Counted from the first letter of the stretch, positions 1 to 11,860 are shown. The stretch is 64,000 nt of DNA from Cucumis sativus (GCF_000004075.3 NC_026659.2:1054001-1118000), one strand, 5' to 3'. Program-made: numbers and translations. Notes: generated by a model from the letters alone, not told the origin.

Positions 1-305
1 CTTTAAAACAAATAAGACAGAGTGGAGGTAACTCTAGTTGTTGACACTTGAAAATGGTAGTGTGTTAACTCTTCAGGAACCCTTTTACTCTGTCAAAAAT
101 GGTGAATAGCTTGCTTTTAGTATGTTGTCTTTTAAGGTTTATGACTGAATAAATTGCTTTTAATTTGTTGTTTTTTAAGGTTTACGTCATTTGCCATTTG
201 TATGATTGATTAGCTGTTATATTGCTGCTGTAGTGAAGAAAGCAATTAGATGAGAAAATGCTGCAGTTTTTCACCAGAAATTTATTACATATTTTATGGG
301 TTCAG
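1..305 (+). other. Intron of the WD40 gene (left edge)
   Basis: No coding exon is visible. The stretch is AT/T-rich and ends in a usable acceptor (ttcag at 301-305) just before the first recognisable exon of the WD40 gene, so I read it as the tail of an intron whose donor lies outside the window. Confidence 0.6.
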
Positions 306-1229
306 ATAATAGATTGGAGCTGGATGCTCAGATATGCTTAAATGGAAAGAAGAAATCGCCTGGGAAAAGAATAATCGGTTTTGAGGTATTTAAATGACAT
401 CCAAAAGTCTTCCAAGCATGTCGGTTTTGTTCGCTTATGTATTAATATTATTTTTGGTTTTACAGTTTTCACCTAGCGACCCAAGCAAACTGATGGTCTG
501 TTCTGCCGATTCGCCAGTTCATATAATTTCCAGGAGCGATGTCATTTGCAAATTCAAGGGTATGTTGATATGTTTCCTCTTTTGGTTTAATGCCAAAAAA
601 GAAAATACAGATTCATTAACTTATTTTCCTGGTTTCTCTCTGTAGGTCTTCGTAATGGTGGAAACAAAATGTCGGCTTCTTTTACCTCAGATGGGAAGCA
701 TATTGTTTCAGCCAGTGAAGAAAACGTCTATGTTTGGAACTACAATTGCAAGGACAAGGCATCTCGGAAAAAGAAAATTTGGTCATCCGAAAGTTTCTTC
801 TCTCGTAGTACGACAATAGCCATACCTTGGTCTGGTGTGAAAATCACACCTGAACCACCACTGTCCCCAACACGAGTTTGCGATACACCAGGAAGTATCC
901 CTGAAATGGAGCCGAAGTACTCTGATGACGATGGTGATAGAGAACACAAGGTTCCATCATCATCACCAGATTGCTTCTCTCTAAGCCGGACTCTTTTTCC
1001 CGAGTTGCTAAAAGGAACTGCAACTTGGCCAGAAGAGAAACTTCATGATTCTAGCTCAATGACCCCTTCCCCTTCCCCTTCAATGTGCAAGACCGAGTTC
1101 AAGTTTTTGAAGAATGCATGCCAGAGCATGCTTAGCTCTCCGCACATGTGGGGTCTTGTGATCGTAACCGCTGGATGGGACGGACGAATCAGAACATTTC
1201 TCAACTACGGTTTGCCTATTCGGTTATGA
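306..1229 (+). CDS. WDR44-like WD40-repeat protein, C-terminal part (5' end outside window)
   Basis: Three exons are visible: 306-385, 466-559 and 646-1229 (stop TGA 1227-1229). They join in frame across GT-AG introns. The encoded tail carries WD40-type strands: '[18 protein letters not shown]', '[18 protein letters not shown]' followed by 'VYVWNY', and near the end 'GWDGRIRTF'. Between the last two repeats there is a low-complexity insert rich in Ser, Pro and acidic residues (about residues 110-180 of the visible part). The order of motifs and the final '[15 protein letters not shown]' are what I know from plant transducin/WD40 proteins annotated as WD repeat-containing protein 44-like. Such proteins form a beta-propeller used as a binding scaffold; the partner and pathway of the plant members are not clear to me. 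The N-terminal half and earlier exons lie off the left edge, so total length cannot be judged. Family confidence is high, specific role low. Confidence 0.85.
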
Positions 1230-2634
1230 GTCAGTTCGGTTTCAGGATTTTGCATTTGCTAGGTTTGTGATTATCCTTAGAAAGAGATGCCTTTAGTCAA
1301 CAACAGCCTGCCAAATTAAGGGGGTTCATGAATTATGAACCACCCTCGAAGTAACGTTCCAACTTCAACAACGAGCTATGTTTCTACGATTTAGTTTAAA
1401 TATCCCTTGCAGGTGGTCGTATTAATCTGGAAGGGGATGTCGGTATAATACAGGTTTTAATTATCATATACATGATTCTTTTATTTGTGAAAAGTGGGAG
1501 CCTGGTTTCAGGCAAATAGAAAGAAGAAAAGAAAAAACAAAAGAAGAAAGAAGAAAAGAAAAGAAAGTGAGGGAATTGGGTAATCAAAAGAGGCAATGGT
1601 CCTTCTGTTTTGAAATTGTGTAATAATTATTACATTACATTATGTGTATAATAGAGGCATCTATTTGGTGGGGCTTTTGCCTTTGCTGTCCCTAAATATG
1701 GATATTTGTGATTTTGTAATATTTCCATTCAATGAAGGAAATTGTCCTTTCATGTTTGAGCAGAATCTTTTATTTTTTATTTTTTATTTTTATTTTTTGT
1801 TCTTTTATTCAATTGTCTTTTGATTATATCACATTCATCTTTTTCTTCTCTCACCTCATTCATTTTCCTTGCAATTGGAAAGGATAGAAAATTAGACAGG
1901 ATATTCCAAAAAATCATCTCAAGTAGTTTTCATTCAAATAAAATTTGAACTTCTTTCCCTAAGTAAAAACCACAAGGTGATCCAACGAAGATTCAGTTGG
2001 GGAAACAACTAAAAACTGTGTCAATCTCGACGAGAAAAGACTGAGAAAAACGAATTCTCAGTAGTTGTAAAAGATGAAAAGTCAGATTTGAGGTTATTTC
2101 TAAACAGAATAATTCCAAGTTAAACCTTTTGTTTTATAGGTTTGTCTTTATAGTTGAAATGGAGACAGTTAAAGTGTTCAAACTCTTAAAAATGCAATTT
2201 AGAGAGTAGGGTCCTCTTCTGTTTGACCAACCCAAACTCAAAACAGTCCAATTTATTTCTTTTCCAACCCAACACTCTCCCAAATCTAAATTTACAACAT
2301 ACCTCTAATTCAAAAAAATGAGTTAATCATATCCCAAAGTTGTCAAAAACAAATCATTTTGCTTTATTAAACAATATTTTATAGACAAAATAACAAGATT
2401 ACTATCAAATCAAATGCTTCAAATAGAAAAGTATATATGAAGGATTCATAAACATTTGAAATTAAAGATTATTTGCTTCTTCTTTTGTCCATGAAAATGG
2501 AAAAGTTAGGGTTTTGATGCCATTTTTGGGACTCGGAAAATGCCTTCAAAAGTGTCATTAAATTGAAAGTGTAATGCCATATGCAGCTGTCAAAGAGTTA
2601 TAGGGTTGGGTGGTTGAGCTTTGCCTTTCAAACA

Positions 2635-2820
2635 TTACCCTACACTAAAATAATACACATTGCCCTTTCCAATTACTTTCTTTAAACTTCTTTAAATCAT
2701 TTTCCCAAAACTTCCAAATCACTTTCTATTCTTATCACCATATTATTATTGTGTAGGGTAGGTTTCTATAACCTTACATGCCCTTCAATTTTACCCCTAG
2801 ATTACTCTAGTGTAGGGTAA
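2635..2820. mobile_element. Candidate small MITE with perfect 13-bp terminal inverted repeats
   Basis: The sequence ttaccctacacta (2635-2647) returns as its exact reverse complement tagtgtagggtaa (2808-2820). The similarity continues weakly inward (aaaataat against gagtaat). Read as TA|CCCTACAC...GTGTAGGG|TA, the ends fit a TA target duplication as used by Tc1/mariner (Stowaway-type) elements. The interior is AT-rich and non-coding. Family assignment is inference only. Confidence 0.4.
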
Positions 2821-2992
2821 AGATTTACATACCATAGTTCATATAAATTGACCTAATAGTTGATGTATAAGTGTAAAGATTATTCTTTAATTTTGAGGTA
2901 AAATAACTTTACCTCTCCTCATTTCCCAACTTTAGTTTTTATGTTGGTATGAATGGAACAAGAACTAGAAATTTTTTTGTCAAATTTGTCAA

Positions 2993-3015
2993 ATATATAT
3001 ATATATATATATATA
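2993..3015. repeat. (TA)n microsatellite
   Basis: A run of about eleven TA units in the spacer upstream of the MYB gene; likely length-polymorphic. Confidence 0.9.
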
Positions 3016-4097
3016 GGCAAAGTAAACACAATCTTAAGAGTGGGGACTTCTATGATTCACTCAATTATGCACTTTGGGTGTGTTCTTAACATTATATTAT
3101 TATATAACATTTGAGATTATTTATTTAACAAATAGTAATTTTTACCCCTTTGCTCAATTTGAGTTGGAAATATTTAGAAACAAACTATGAATTGTTTTTT
3201 TAAAGAACTCAGAAACAAAATGTCTAAAACTCTTTTTGAGTGTAACAAAATGTTTATATTTAGTTACAAATAAACTTCTTCTTTTTTCTCACAAGAATTA
3301 TTTTGTAAATAGCAATAATTTTTCTAAAAATTAGAATTTGTGCTAGCTAGTTGAGTGTTAATTTTATCACTTATCTAAGTTTGAGTTTAAAATGTAATTT
3401 GTTTAAATCAAATGCTTAACTTAACTGGGAGTGATTCTATTAATTAAAATTAAGGGTTTGCTTGAAATTCAATTTCACTTCTATTTCTTTCTTTTTTTTC
3501 ATAATCAATTGAATACTTTTATAAATATGAATATATTGTTTAAAATGTGTAATAATATATGCATACCAAAAATCATATAATGATATAAAATAATAATTCC
3601 ACGAATATTTAGTTACCACTATTTTAAATATTTGTGAGGACATCCTCTATTGGATGATAATGGTTAAAATCATTTTTGTCATTTTTAAAATCCATCTAAA
3701 ATTAATTGGAATGATACGAAAATTACAGTATAAAATTAATTTGGAATGATTTAACACATATTTCAAAACAATTTAGAAAGGTGATGATAGTTTTAAAATC
3801 ACTTAACATACACTTTAACTCAGGTTGAAAAGATTTACAAATAAAATAAATTTAGATGTTGCGTAGGCGGCACCTATCTCCATGCAGTTTCGTGATAATC
3901 ATTCAACCGTATAATTTTTTACTATGTACCAAATAGATGATGCATGAAATTGGGTGCAGCTCATTTTTGTATATACAAACACTGAAAACATAAAACACAA
4001 TTTTGTTTTTTATCGAACGTCCCTTGTTTTCAAATTTCTACTTTTAGATGCATAATCAAATGCACTCGAATTTTCCCTCTTTTTTTCTCCTTTGTAG

Positions 4098-4109
4098 TAT
4101 ATATAAAAG
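4098..4109 (+). promoter_or_regulatory. TATA box of the MYB gene
   Basis: The motif tatatataaaag lies about 50-60 bases upstream of the MYB start codon at 4157, a normal spacing for a short 5' UTR. It is the only good TATA element close to the start. Confidence 0.55.
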
Positions 4110-4156
4110 AGACTATATTGGTGTAGTTAGTTCCCCATCTTTGTCTCCCAAAGAAA

Positions 4157-5029
4157 ATGGGAAGAACATCATCATGTTGTTCCAAAGGAGGTTTACACAA
4201 AGGGCCGTGGACTGCTAGAGAAGATGCATTGCTTGTCAACTATATTCAACAAAATGGTGAAGGCCATTGGAGAGCTTTGCCTAAGAAAGCTGGTGAGTTT
4301 CCTTCTATTATTCTAATTAGCTTCAATTCTTTTTCTTAACTTCCTTTGATCTCCAAAATCATTTCTATCAATGAATATATAGGTCTGCTTAGATGCGGTA
4401 AGAGTTGTAGATTGAGATGGATGAATTATCTTCGACCTGACATTAAACGAGGCAACATAACAGCTGACGAAGATGACTTGATCATAAAGCTACATTCACT
4501 TCTCGGCAATCGTTGGTCATTGATCGCTGGTAGACTCCCCGGTCGAACTGATAACGAGATAAAAAACTACTGGAACTCCCACCTTAGCAAAAGGTTAGCA
4601 ATAATAACCAAAGACAATGCAGGAGAGGCAAAGAAGGAAAGCAATGGAGAGACATCAAACACTAGAAAAGCAACTGAAGTTTGGTCGTTTTGCAACGACG
4701 ATAACTTGAGCAATGGTGTAGGAAGTGAGCTTCTATTGTCATCGGGAAATCAAGGAGGCGAAGACGGTGGCAGCCGAGGTGGAGGTGAGACTGATCAGTT
4801 GGGTGTGAATGGAGATGAAGAGATTGTTGAAAAGGTGAAAGGTGGAAGGGAAGAATTGGAAGAAAGTGGGGATTTTTTTGGTGGGTGTGAAGGTTTGTAT
4901 AAAGGGTTATCATGGAATGGTTCAGAAAGGATAGATGAAATTGAAGATGATTCATATCAACAACTACTCAACCTTGAGGGAGAAGATTACATTCAATTAG
5001 AGTCCTTCATTGATTACTTCTTAATTTGA
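4157..5029 (+). CDS. R2R3-MYB transcription factor, MYB5/MYBPA1-like (flavonoid/proanthocyanidin type)
   Basis: Two exons, 4157-4292 and 4383-5029, give 260 aa. The intron falls after 'PKKAG' in R2, the classic first R2R3 intron position; the usual second intron in R3 is absent. R2 has tryptophans W18, W38 and W58; R3 has I71 in place of the first Trp (normal for R3), then W90 and W109. The motif [DE]Lx2[RK]x3Lx6Lx3R, through which MYBs bind R/B-like bHLH partners, is complete at residues 77-96 (D77, L78, K81, L85, L92, R96). R2R3 is close to what I remember of grape MYBPA1 and Arabidopsis MYB5, which act with bHLH and WD40 proteins on proanthocyanidin, mucilage and trichome genes. The C-terminal half is short, Gly/Glu-rich and acidic, as in activators, and shows no EAR repressor motif. 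The start is the first ATG after the TATA box. Exact subgroup needs a tree. Confidence 0.9.
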
Positions 5030-5944
5030 CTAAATTTCATCTCTCTATTGTATAGTTCATTTACTATATATATTATATCATATATATAGATATCCAGCTT
5101 GGGTTTTGATGGGAATATTCATGTTGGGTGATTATTAAATTATGTAGTACCCTGTACCTTCATTGGCTGAATTTTCTATTGCACATTGCAGATTCTGCTT
5201 CCCATTGATGTCATATGCATGGTAAAAAATGATAATTTTGTTCTTATTTTCAAGGATAAAAAATGGTCAAAATCATTTTAATGATAAAATTATTGAATCC
5301 TCAAACTCGAAGTTGTAAAAATTGTAACATTTCTATATGTGAAAGATTAACTTTTACTAACCGAAGGTTCAAGAAATGTAGCACCTCCTGACCTTACTTA
5401 AATTTAACTAATATATTAGACAATAAATGTATACATTTTTTCGAACTATTTAACTGTGTAGCAAAAGTTACACTTTATGAGCTATCAAACACAAGTTAAT
5501 TTGGAAGACTGAATAATGTAACCAAAAATTAATATCGGCTCTTGAAATAATCCAGCATAGGCTCTTTCCAGATAAAGAAATCTACTACTTTAGGAAATAA
5601 TCCAATTAGGTTTGGTTTCTGTTGTGAGCCTATGTGGCGCTGTGCTTGTTTCTTTCTTGTTCCCTATAGTTTCCTAAATCCATTCTCTCCTTACACCATT
5701 AATGAAACTAGCAATGTCCCACTCAAAGTTGAACATCAAATATAAATGAACTATAAATATCGAATCATCGATAAGAGATTAGATGTTTGAATCCATGTTG
5801 AACTCAAAGAAAAATACTATTGATGCCGATGATTTCACTCTCAAAATCAATGTAACTCAGTAAGCTTCTATACAGATGCTGATGTTGAAGAGGTTGAATA
5901 ATTCATGGATGGATGGGGCGCCATGCCAGACATGAAAACAGAAT
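5030..5944. other. Convergent spacer between MYB and METTL17
   Basis: Contains the 3' ends of two converging genes. The first ~150 bases are probably MYB 3' UTR. The stretch 5540-5944 has mixed base composition and may include the METTL17 3' UTR. I see no gene, RNA or repeat with support. Confidence 0.5.
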
Positions 5945-8900
5945 TCAAAAAGGCCATAAATCACCCCAAATTGACTTACGAGCTTGATGGTGTAGAGTAG
6001 GATTCTGGCTTTGCGTTACAACAACTTGGTCAAACGAGCCCTCTGAGGCATCTCGTTTTGTCGATCGACAAATATTCATCGTTATGTGATTTCCTCTTCG
6101 TCTTGGTGAAAATACAATCCTGCCCCAACCACCACCGAGATCAGCAAGTGCTGGTTCTCCTTGTTCCTCTCCCTCTTCTTCTTCACCGTCATCAAGAACT
6201 TCAGTTTCCATGACATCAGAATCATATGAAACTGGATCCACTTCTTGGTATGGAACAACTTGAACTTGATTCTCCATCTTTAATAGATCCTCTGCCATTG
6301 TCAAAGTAGGGATGATAATCAATGGAACAAACGAACAATTTTAATGAAAATATAGGCAACCGAGATCAGTTTGAAGATTTTAGTGCCATTTTGTTCACTG
6401 GCTGGTTAAAAGAGAAATGAAAGATATATTATATTATGTTATGTTTATTTATTGTTCACCATAATCAATCTCTAGATCTTCTGGATTTCTTTTGGCATGC
6501 TGTTCCTTTAGTGTCTCAAATCTCATGCCATCGAGAGGCCACGGGTCCCTGGATAAAAAAGAAATGATGATAAAAAATGTTTATGGTTTTGGAAGTCAAC
6601 AAGTAAATATCAAGATGAGGACATGAGGTTGGAGAAATTATATATTAAAAAACGGTTAACAAACATAACACCGTTTGAACGATCCAATTATATTATTAAG
6701 AGAACTGAAGCTCGGGAAGTTTGAGATTTTGAAAACAGAATATAAAATTAACTCACCGAGGACGTTGTCCACGCCTGAAAGCAACAAAAGAAAATTTCTC
6801 ATCCTCAAAGCCTCTTAAAGATTCACCCTTGGAACGCTACACATTAGATAAAAGGTAAAATATAATAAGTAAGGGACAAGGGTGTCACAGATCCATAAAT
6901 TTTATTAAACACCAAGGGCGAAGAACATTCAAGATCTACAATTAAAAAGATGGGAAAATCACTTTTCCCACAAAATCTGACTTAATTTCTTTTATAAGAA
7001 AAACTCAACATAACGAATTAAACGAATCTATGTAGTCTAAGAAATTTCTTGAATGGTAACCATAATTACGTAGTCAAAGAAATTTCTCGACATAACAAAG
7101 CAAATTTGATGTATGTGTTTAAATACTGCCCTTCTAGATGATTATTGGGCATTCATTATTATAAAGATACAAAACTGAGTGGTATAACTCAGGTATTTCA
7201 AGCCTCTAGCAACCAAGAAACCATCACCATAAAAGGATTTCAGTCAAGCAATTCAATAGACTGTGGTCACATTCAACCATCATGGGTTGGTCTAGTGGTA
7301 AAAAAGAGAATAGTCTCAACTATCACGGGTTCAATCCATAGTAACCACTTACCTAGAAATTAGTTTCCTATGAATTACATTGACACCCAAACGTTGTAAG
7401 GTCAAGCGGGTTGTCCTGTGAGCTTAGTCAAGGTGCGCGTAAGCTAGCCCAGACACTCACGGACAAAAGAATAAAAAAATAAAAAAGACGGTTGTCACAT
7501 TCAACAATAAGAGGTGAGTGTAGGATCCAAAACAAAGAGGAAAAAAATTACCAGTAACAAACGCCACAGAGAGATTGAACACATGAAAATTGCAACGCCT
7601 TCTTAAAAAATGAAGAAATATCAATCTCCGTATACAGACTAGGAATTAAAAGTGCCGATATGGCAAGGATTGATATGAATAACTCTAAAAAGGAACTACA
7701 AAAAGGAAAAAATTAAATAACTGGTAAGAATTTTAAGTATAATAGTCCGGATGTAAACTATCTGCCTTAGCCTTCCAATTTCCCATCAATTTGAAGATAA
7801 CATACAGCTAAAGACATGAAAGCTTAACATATAAGAAATTGTATGCTAAAAAGTGAAACCTTGTAAATTCGTTGTGTAGTTGTCCTTTCCAACCGCTGAA
7901 CAAAATGGCAATACTTGCCAGATTTCTCTAATGGACATTTTCCATCATGAGGACACTGATTAAAAAGATAGATGGAGGAAGCACATAGTATTAGGCTGAT
8001 TAGTACAATGGAAAAAAAGAAAAAGAAAAGTGTACATAAATCAAAAAAAGTATGCAGGGGTGCAGTATTTCAAAATTACAAAAACAAGGACCTGTTATAC
8101 TCACAGGAGCAACTACATAAGCACCGCACGTTTGAGTTACCAAGTCCTTAGAAGCTATATTTTTCTTGTTTTCATTTTTCTTCCATTTCTATATATTGAG
8201 AAAAAACGAGCATTAATATAGAAAAAATAAAATATCAACTGTAAAATAGATGCAATAAAAATAACAACTTACTCTTTTTTCCATCCACAGTATATGAGAT
8301 CGCATTTGAGAGATGATATTAGATCCTTGTGGTGTTCCAGGTTCAACCAAAACCTGAATCACATTCATATTTCATAAATTACATGAACATAAGTGGCACT
8401 TAAGACTCTTATCCCAAAAGAATACATTTAGGCCAGCAAAGACAAAACAGAAGAAAAGTTACACTTCAAGATAGGCAAAGGCAACACCAGAACCTTGCAA
8501 GAAATAAAGTTTTGGAAAAAAAAGTTCATACAATTTATGATATCTCATGATTGTAATATGTACTGCAAGAAAACGATTACCAGAACTTTTTCTTGGTACT
8601 CATAAAAAAAACCGTGCAGCCAAATTATAAGAGGACCACAACAAGTATCATAAAAAACTTGGTACACTTGATGGCCAGAGGTAAATTTTTTACCAGAACA
8701 TCCTTTGTAAGATTCCAAAGCTGGCGTACTATGGTTACCCTGTCCTGCAATGATGGTATCTCTCCGAGAACATAAGACTTGATCATGATCCCACAGCATA
8801 TAAGATGAAACATCAATTAGTACTCTGATCAATCGACTAAATTCCTAGATTTTTTTTGTATTTGCAGTGGTTTGGGAGATATAAACAAAAGAAAGGGAAA

Positions 8901-10409
8901 AAGAAAAAAGACAAAATCCAAGAGTTTCAAGCAAAAAAAATGTTCCATAAGGTACTGGTAAAGTATTTCAAAAGAGTTACTTACAGCAATGACAAGGTCA
9001 TGTTCTCTCTCTGACTTACTAATATCTTTGTTAAGCGACTGAATGCTGTCATAACCATGAATAAGTGGCAAGTTCTTTAGGCCTAAAACAAATACAACGT
9101 GTAAATTTTGATGTAATTATGAGTAGAGTACTAAAACAAGTCTGCTACAAGAAAACTCAAAGAATATGAAATCTTCCTTATGTGGTCATCAAGACTTGAA
9201 CAAACCCTCTAAGCCATTTGCTATACCTCATGACCCTAGTAGCCAACTAATTCTGATTACCATTTATCTGACAGCAATTCTATTAAAAGAAACCTGAGTA
9301 TATTACTGACAAAAGGCAGAAACGGCCTCTAAGGACTAAAACTTCTAAAAGAGAGCTTCCAATTGATCTACAAATAAAAGTTGGTCTTTCACAATGTTCA
9401 CTTAGTCTCACTGCGTATTACCAATTCAAAATTACAACTTGCAGCAAGAAAATTGAAAATTCCTCAATACCTTGAATCAAACTCTGCCCAGCACGTTGCA
9501 TTGATTGCGATGGTTCTACTATATTAACTTTCTGTATAGAATGAGGCCAAACCTCTCGCAAAGCCCTAGAAAATTGAATTAGATCACTATGTAATTAACT
9601 ATTATAGGCTTATGACAGTCCACGCATTCCATATCAAATAAATTAATAAAGTAGCCTGTGAAATCCAGTATATCACTTTTTACCAGAAACCTGAACCAGT
9701 CCCAGCACCAAAATCCAATACACTAGTTGGAGAGAAATCGGGTAGTCTTCTACGAACCTAGGAGCATAGCATGTATGAAAAAAAAATCAGAAAATCATTC
9801 CCAATCCATTAAGTTGTCATGTCCTAACAATTACACTCCATTTCTTAACTCTCTGAAGATGCAGATAGATAGTTTAATTTAATCCATTAGTAAGTAAGCA
9901 GAAACCTATTGCACCTCGTTAAGAACTCTGTAGCAAGCAGAGAAAACAGCAGGCATACGAGAGGCGACATAAGCAATGGTCTCATCATCTGTGTACTGAA
10001 AGCCAATATCACCATAGACGCTCTTAATCTTCCAGCGCTTGGACTGCTCTACGGATTTCAGAGGATCTTCAACAAGTTCCTTCGAAGTGGCTGCTGCCAG
10101 CTGCAGATTAACATCCTTGATGCCACTGAATGATTGAGACAGCCTCAACACCTTCCTCTTCAAGTGAGACACTTCATGGTCTGGAAAAAAACAGAATCAG
10201 GAACAAAGATTAATACAAAAACACACACACACACAAACGCAAGCTGCGAGGAGGAAATGAATAGGAGAAGTGTAACCTCGAAGGTACTTCTTGATGGCAC
10301 GGCGGAGTCGGACTGGGACGACGAGGCAACCCTGTGATTGTTTGGCGGCGGAGCGGAGAATCTCCGGCGTGAGTACTTTTTGAGATGATTCTTGTAGTAG
10401 AGACGCCAT
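5945..10409 (-). CDS. METTL17: METTL17/Rsm22-type mitochondrial ribosome assembly protein
   Basis: Twelve exons on the minus strand: 10277-10409, 9915-10180, 9684-9757, 9471-9565, 8985-9082, 8694-8777, 8273-8353, 8105-8188, 7860-7955, 6757-6836, 6460-6548 and 5945-6291, together 1527 nt or 508 aa. A methyltransferase-like fold is marked by the SAM-type motif 'VLDFGAGTGSGF' at residues 145-156. Residues 306-321 carry C-X5-C-X8-C ('CPHDGKCPL...YC'), and C468 lies in the C-terminal region before the conserved 'WGDLWPF' end. Human and yeast METTL17/Rsm22 bind a [4Fe-4S] cluster through such cysteines and help mature the mitoribosomal small subunit, with no clear methylation substrate. An acidic linker (about residues 415-430) precedes the tail. 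The N-terminus is Ser/Gln/Arg/Lys-rich with few acids, compatible with mitochondrial import. The start of exon 8 (8188) was chosen for its pyrimidine tract; nearer in-frame acceptors would drop a few Lys/Asn residues. The gene diverges from the KGD4-like gene. Confidence 0.9.
7266..7505 (+). mobile_element. tRNA-derived SINE with 12-bp target-site duplication (in METTL17 intron 9)
   Basis: Body about 7278-7493. It has a pol III box A (tggtctagtgg, 7288-7298) and box B (ggttcaatcc, 7328-7337), a tRNA-unrelated body with the stretch gtaaggtcaagcgggttg, and an A-rich tail (about 7466-7489). The flanks are exact 12-bp direct repeats, gtcacattcaac at 7266-7277 and 7494-7505, the footprint of LINE-mediated insertion. 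The layout resembles the Au-type SINEs of angiosperms, named from memory. It lies antisense to METTL17. Confidence 0.9.
10216..10234. repeat. (AC)n microsatellite in METTL17 intron 1
   Basis: About eight AC units between exons 1 and 2 of METTL17, a length-variable tract without coding effect. Confidence 0.8.
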
Positions 10410-11853
10410 TGTCGATCACGATGACGGACTGAGAAGCCACGAAAGGTTTTACCGACTTTTGGGTTTTAAGAGTTTTAGGGCTCAATGGTCCAATCCAACA
10501 AAGTTTTTCTTTTAAAGAACAAATAAGATAATTTTTACCCATCAAACTGCTAACCATTTTTATTTCAACCGTCATATATATTTCTATTGCTAACAGATAT
10601 TCATAAAATTTTATATTTTACCTAATAATAGAAAGAAAAATTGTGCTAATATCTAATTAACAGTTTCTTTAACACGCAAATTTTATAGTTTAAGAATACT
10701 GTTAGTATGAGATGTGAGTATTTTTAAAATGATTGTCAAAGTTGAAAGATGTTATAGATAATTTAACTTTAAATAGTTTATAAATACTTCAAACATACAT
10801 GATAGTTTAATTTCCATCACGGAGTTATACAAAAATAAGCGAACATCTTTTATCATGGAGTAATTTAATAAAGATATTTGATCTATTAATTTATCGACAT
10901 ACAAATGTAAGCAATCTCACTTAAACTAGACATTGTTTTTCATAATATAAATTGGCGAGTGCAATACCTCCTTCGAACAAATTATTGTATATTTCTAATA
11001 ACAAAAAAGAAACATTTTTCACATCTAAAATCTTAAAGAAAAACACATGTAAATAAATTAGACATGTCAAAACTTGAAAAGGAAGAGACAATGCAAATGA
11101 TTAAAGAAATCAAGGAAGGAGTTCAAAGAAAAAAATTTGTTTCATACACATGCAATGTAGCGTAGTGTAGTCCATTTAAGCATGGAATCAAAACTACTAA
11201 AAAGAATTATAGTACTCCATTATTGTATATGATACTTACTGTGTTGTTTATATGAAAAATCAGATTGGGTTATAAGACATTCTCAACCCAACCCATATTA
11301 TCAGCTTGACAGTCTTATATAAGTTTGTAAAATATGAGTTGAGTTTAGGGTTGTATAGTTTATTTCTTTCTAGTTTCGAATGGTTATAAAATTTCAAAAT
11401 TGGTATATTTAAATTTCAAACCTACATAATTCAAAATTTATATATTTAATTTAATTTTTTTATTAAATAATATATATTATATTAATTCGGTTGGGTTGGG
11501 TTTAACCGAATTTTTCAACCCTTCAATCCAAGACCCAACCTGACAAAATCAATTTTTTAAAACTCAACTCATATTTATAAAGGTTTGGTAGTTCGATTTA
11601 TTCAGATTCAACTCATATTCTTACCCTTATGTTGTTATTATATGTTACTTTCATTAAACATTTAACACAGTTATTAGATGATATATTATTTTATTTAACA
11701 AAAACTAGATAACGTTGTGAATATTTATTTTTGTGGCAAGAATAATATTCCAAAAACTAAATAGAATAAAAATATTAAAAAAAGAAACATATTTTTCTTA
11801 TAAGTTTTCTTATTTCAACAAAAGTTAGGAATTTTTAAACATTGGTTTAGAGC
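10410..11853. other. Shared upstream region of METTL17 (-) and the KGD4-like gene (+)
   Basis: No gene seen. The METTL17 side has gccctaaaac (minus strand, about 10465-10480), a telo-box/site-II-like context common in plant genes for organelle and ribosome biogenesis. The stretch 11260-11600 holds several 'caaccc/gggttggg' blocks in both orientations, which resemble a decayed non-autonomous transposon. The rest is AT-rich and featureless. Confidence 0.5.
11260..11600. repeat. Decayed repeat rich in caaccc/gggttggg blocks
   Basis: Motifs such as ctcaacccaaccca (about 11282), ggttgggttgggttta (about 11489), ttcaacccttcaa and gacccaacctgac occur in both orientations within 340 bases, so the stretch can partly fold back. 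This is typical of old non-autonomous DNA elements, but I find no clean ends or target duplication. Confidence 0.35.
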
Positions 11854-11860
11854 TATAAAA
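11854..11860 (+). promoter_or_regulatory. TATA box of the KGD4-like gene
   Basis: tataaaa lies about 115 bases upstream of the ATG at 11976 and is followed by GC-richer leader sequence, consistent with transcription starting near 11885. Confidence 0.45.

Larger units (their letters stand above)
1230..4097. other. 3' UTR of the WD40 gene, then gene-free AT-rich spacer
   Basis: The first ~500 bases are probably the WD40 3' UTR; the T-rich stretch near 1765-1810 could mark its end. The rest has no ORF with recognisable protein. It holds a TA microsatellite (about 2993-3015) and a candidate MITE at 2635-2820, listed separately. The last part is the MYB promoter. Confidence 0.55.

Noticed and set aside
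6292-6322. N-terminal part of the last METTL17 open frame as an independent start
   Set aside because: It is intron read-through; the splice acceptor at 6292-6293 joins exon 11 in phase.
7288-7337. Possible tRNA gene
   Set aside because: Box A and B are present, but no cloverleaf closes and the body and tail are those of a SINE.
7145-7363. 72-codon frame in METTL17 intron 9
   Set aside because: Runs into the SINE; box A and box B explain the sequence.
10210-10575. 121-codon minus-strand frame over METTL17 exon 1
   Set aside because: Overlaps the METTL17 start in another frame; Pro/Arg/Ser-rich shadow with no match.
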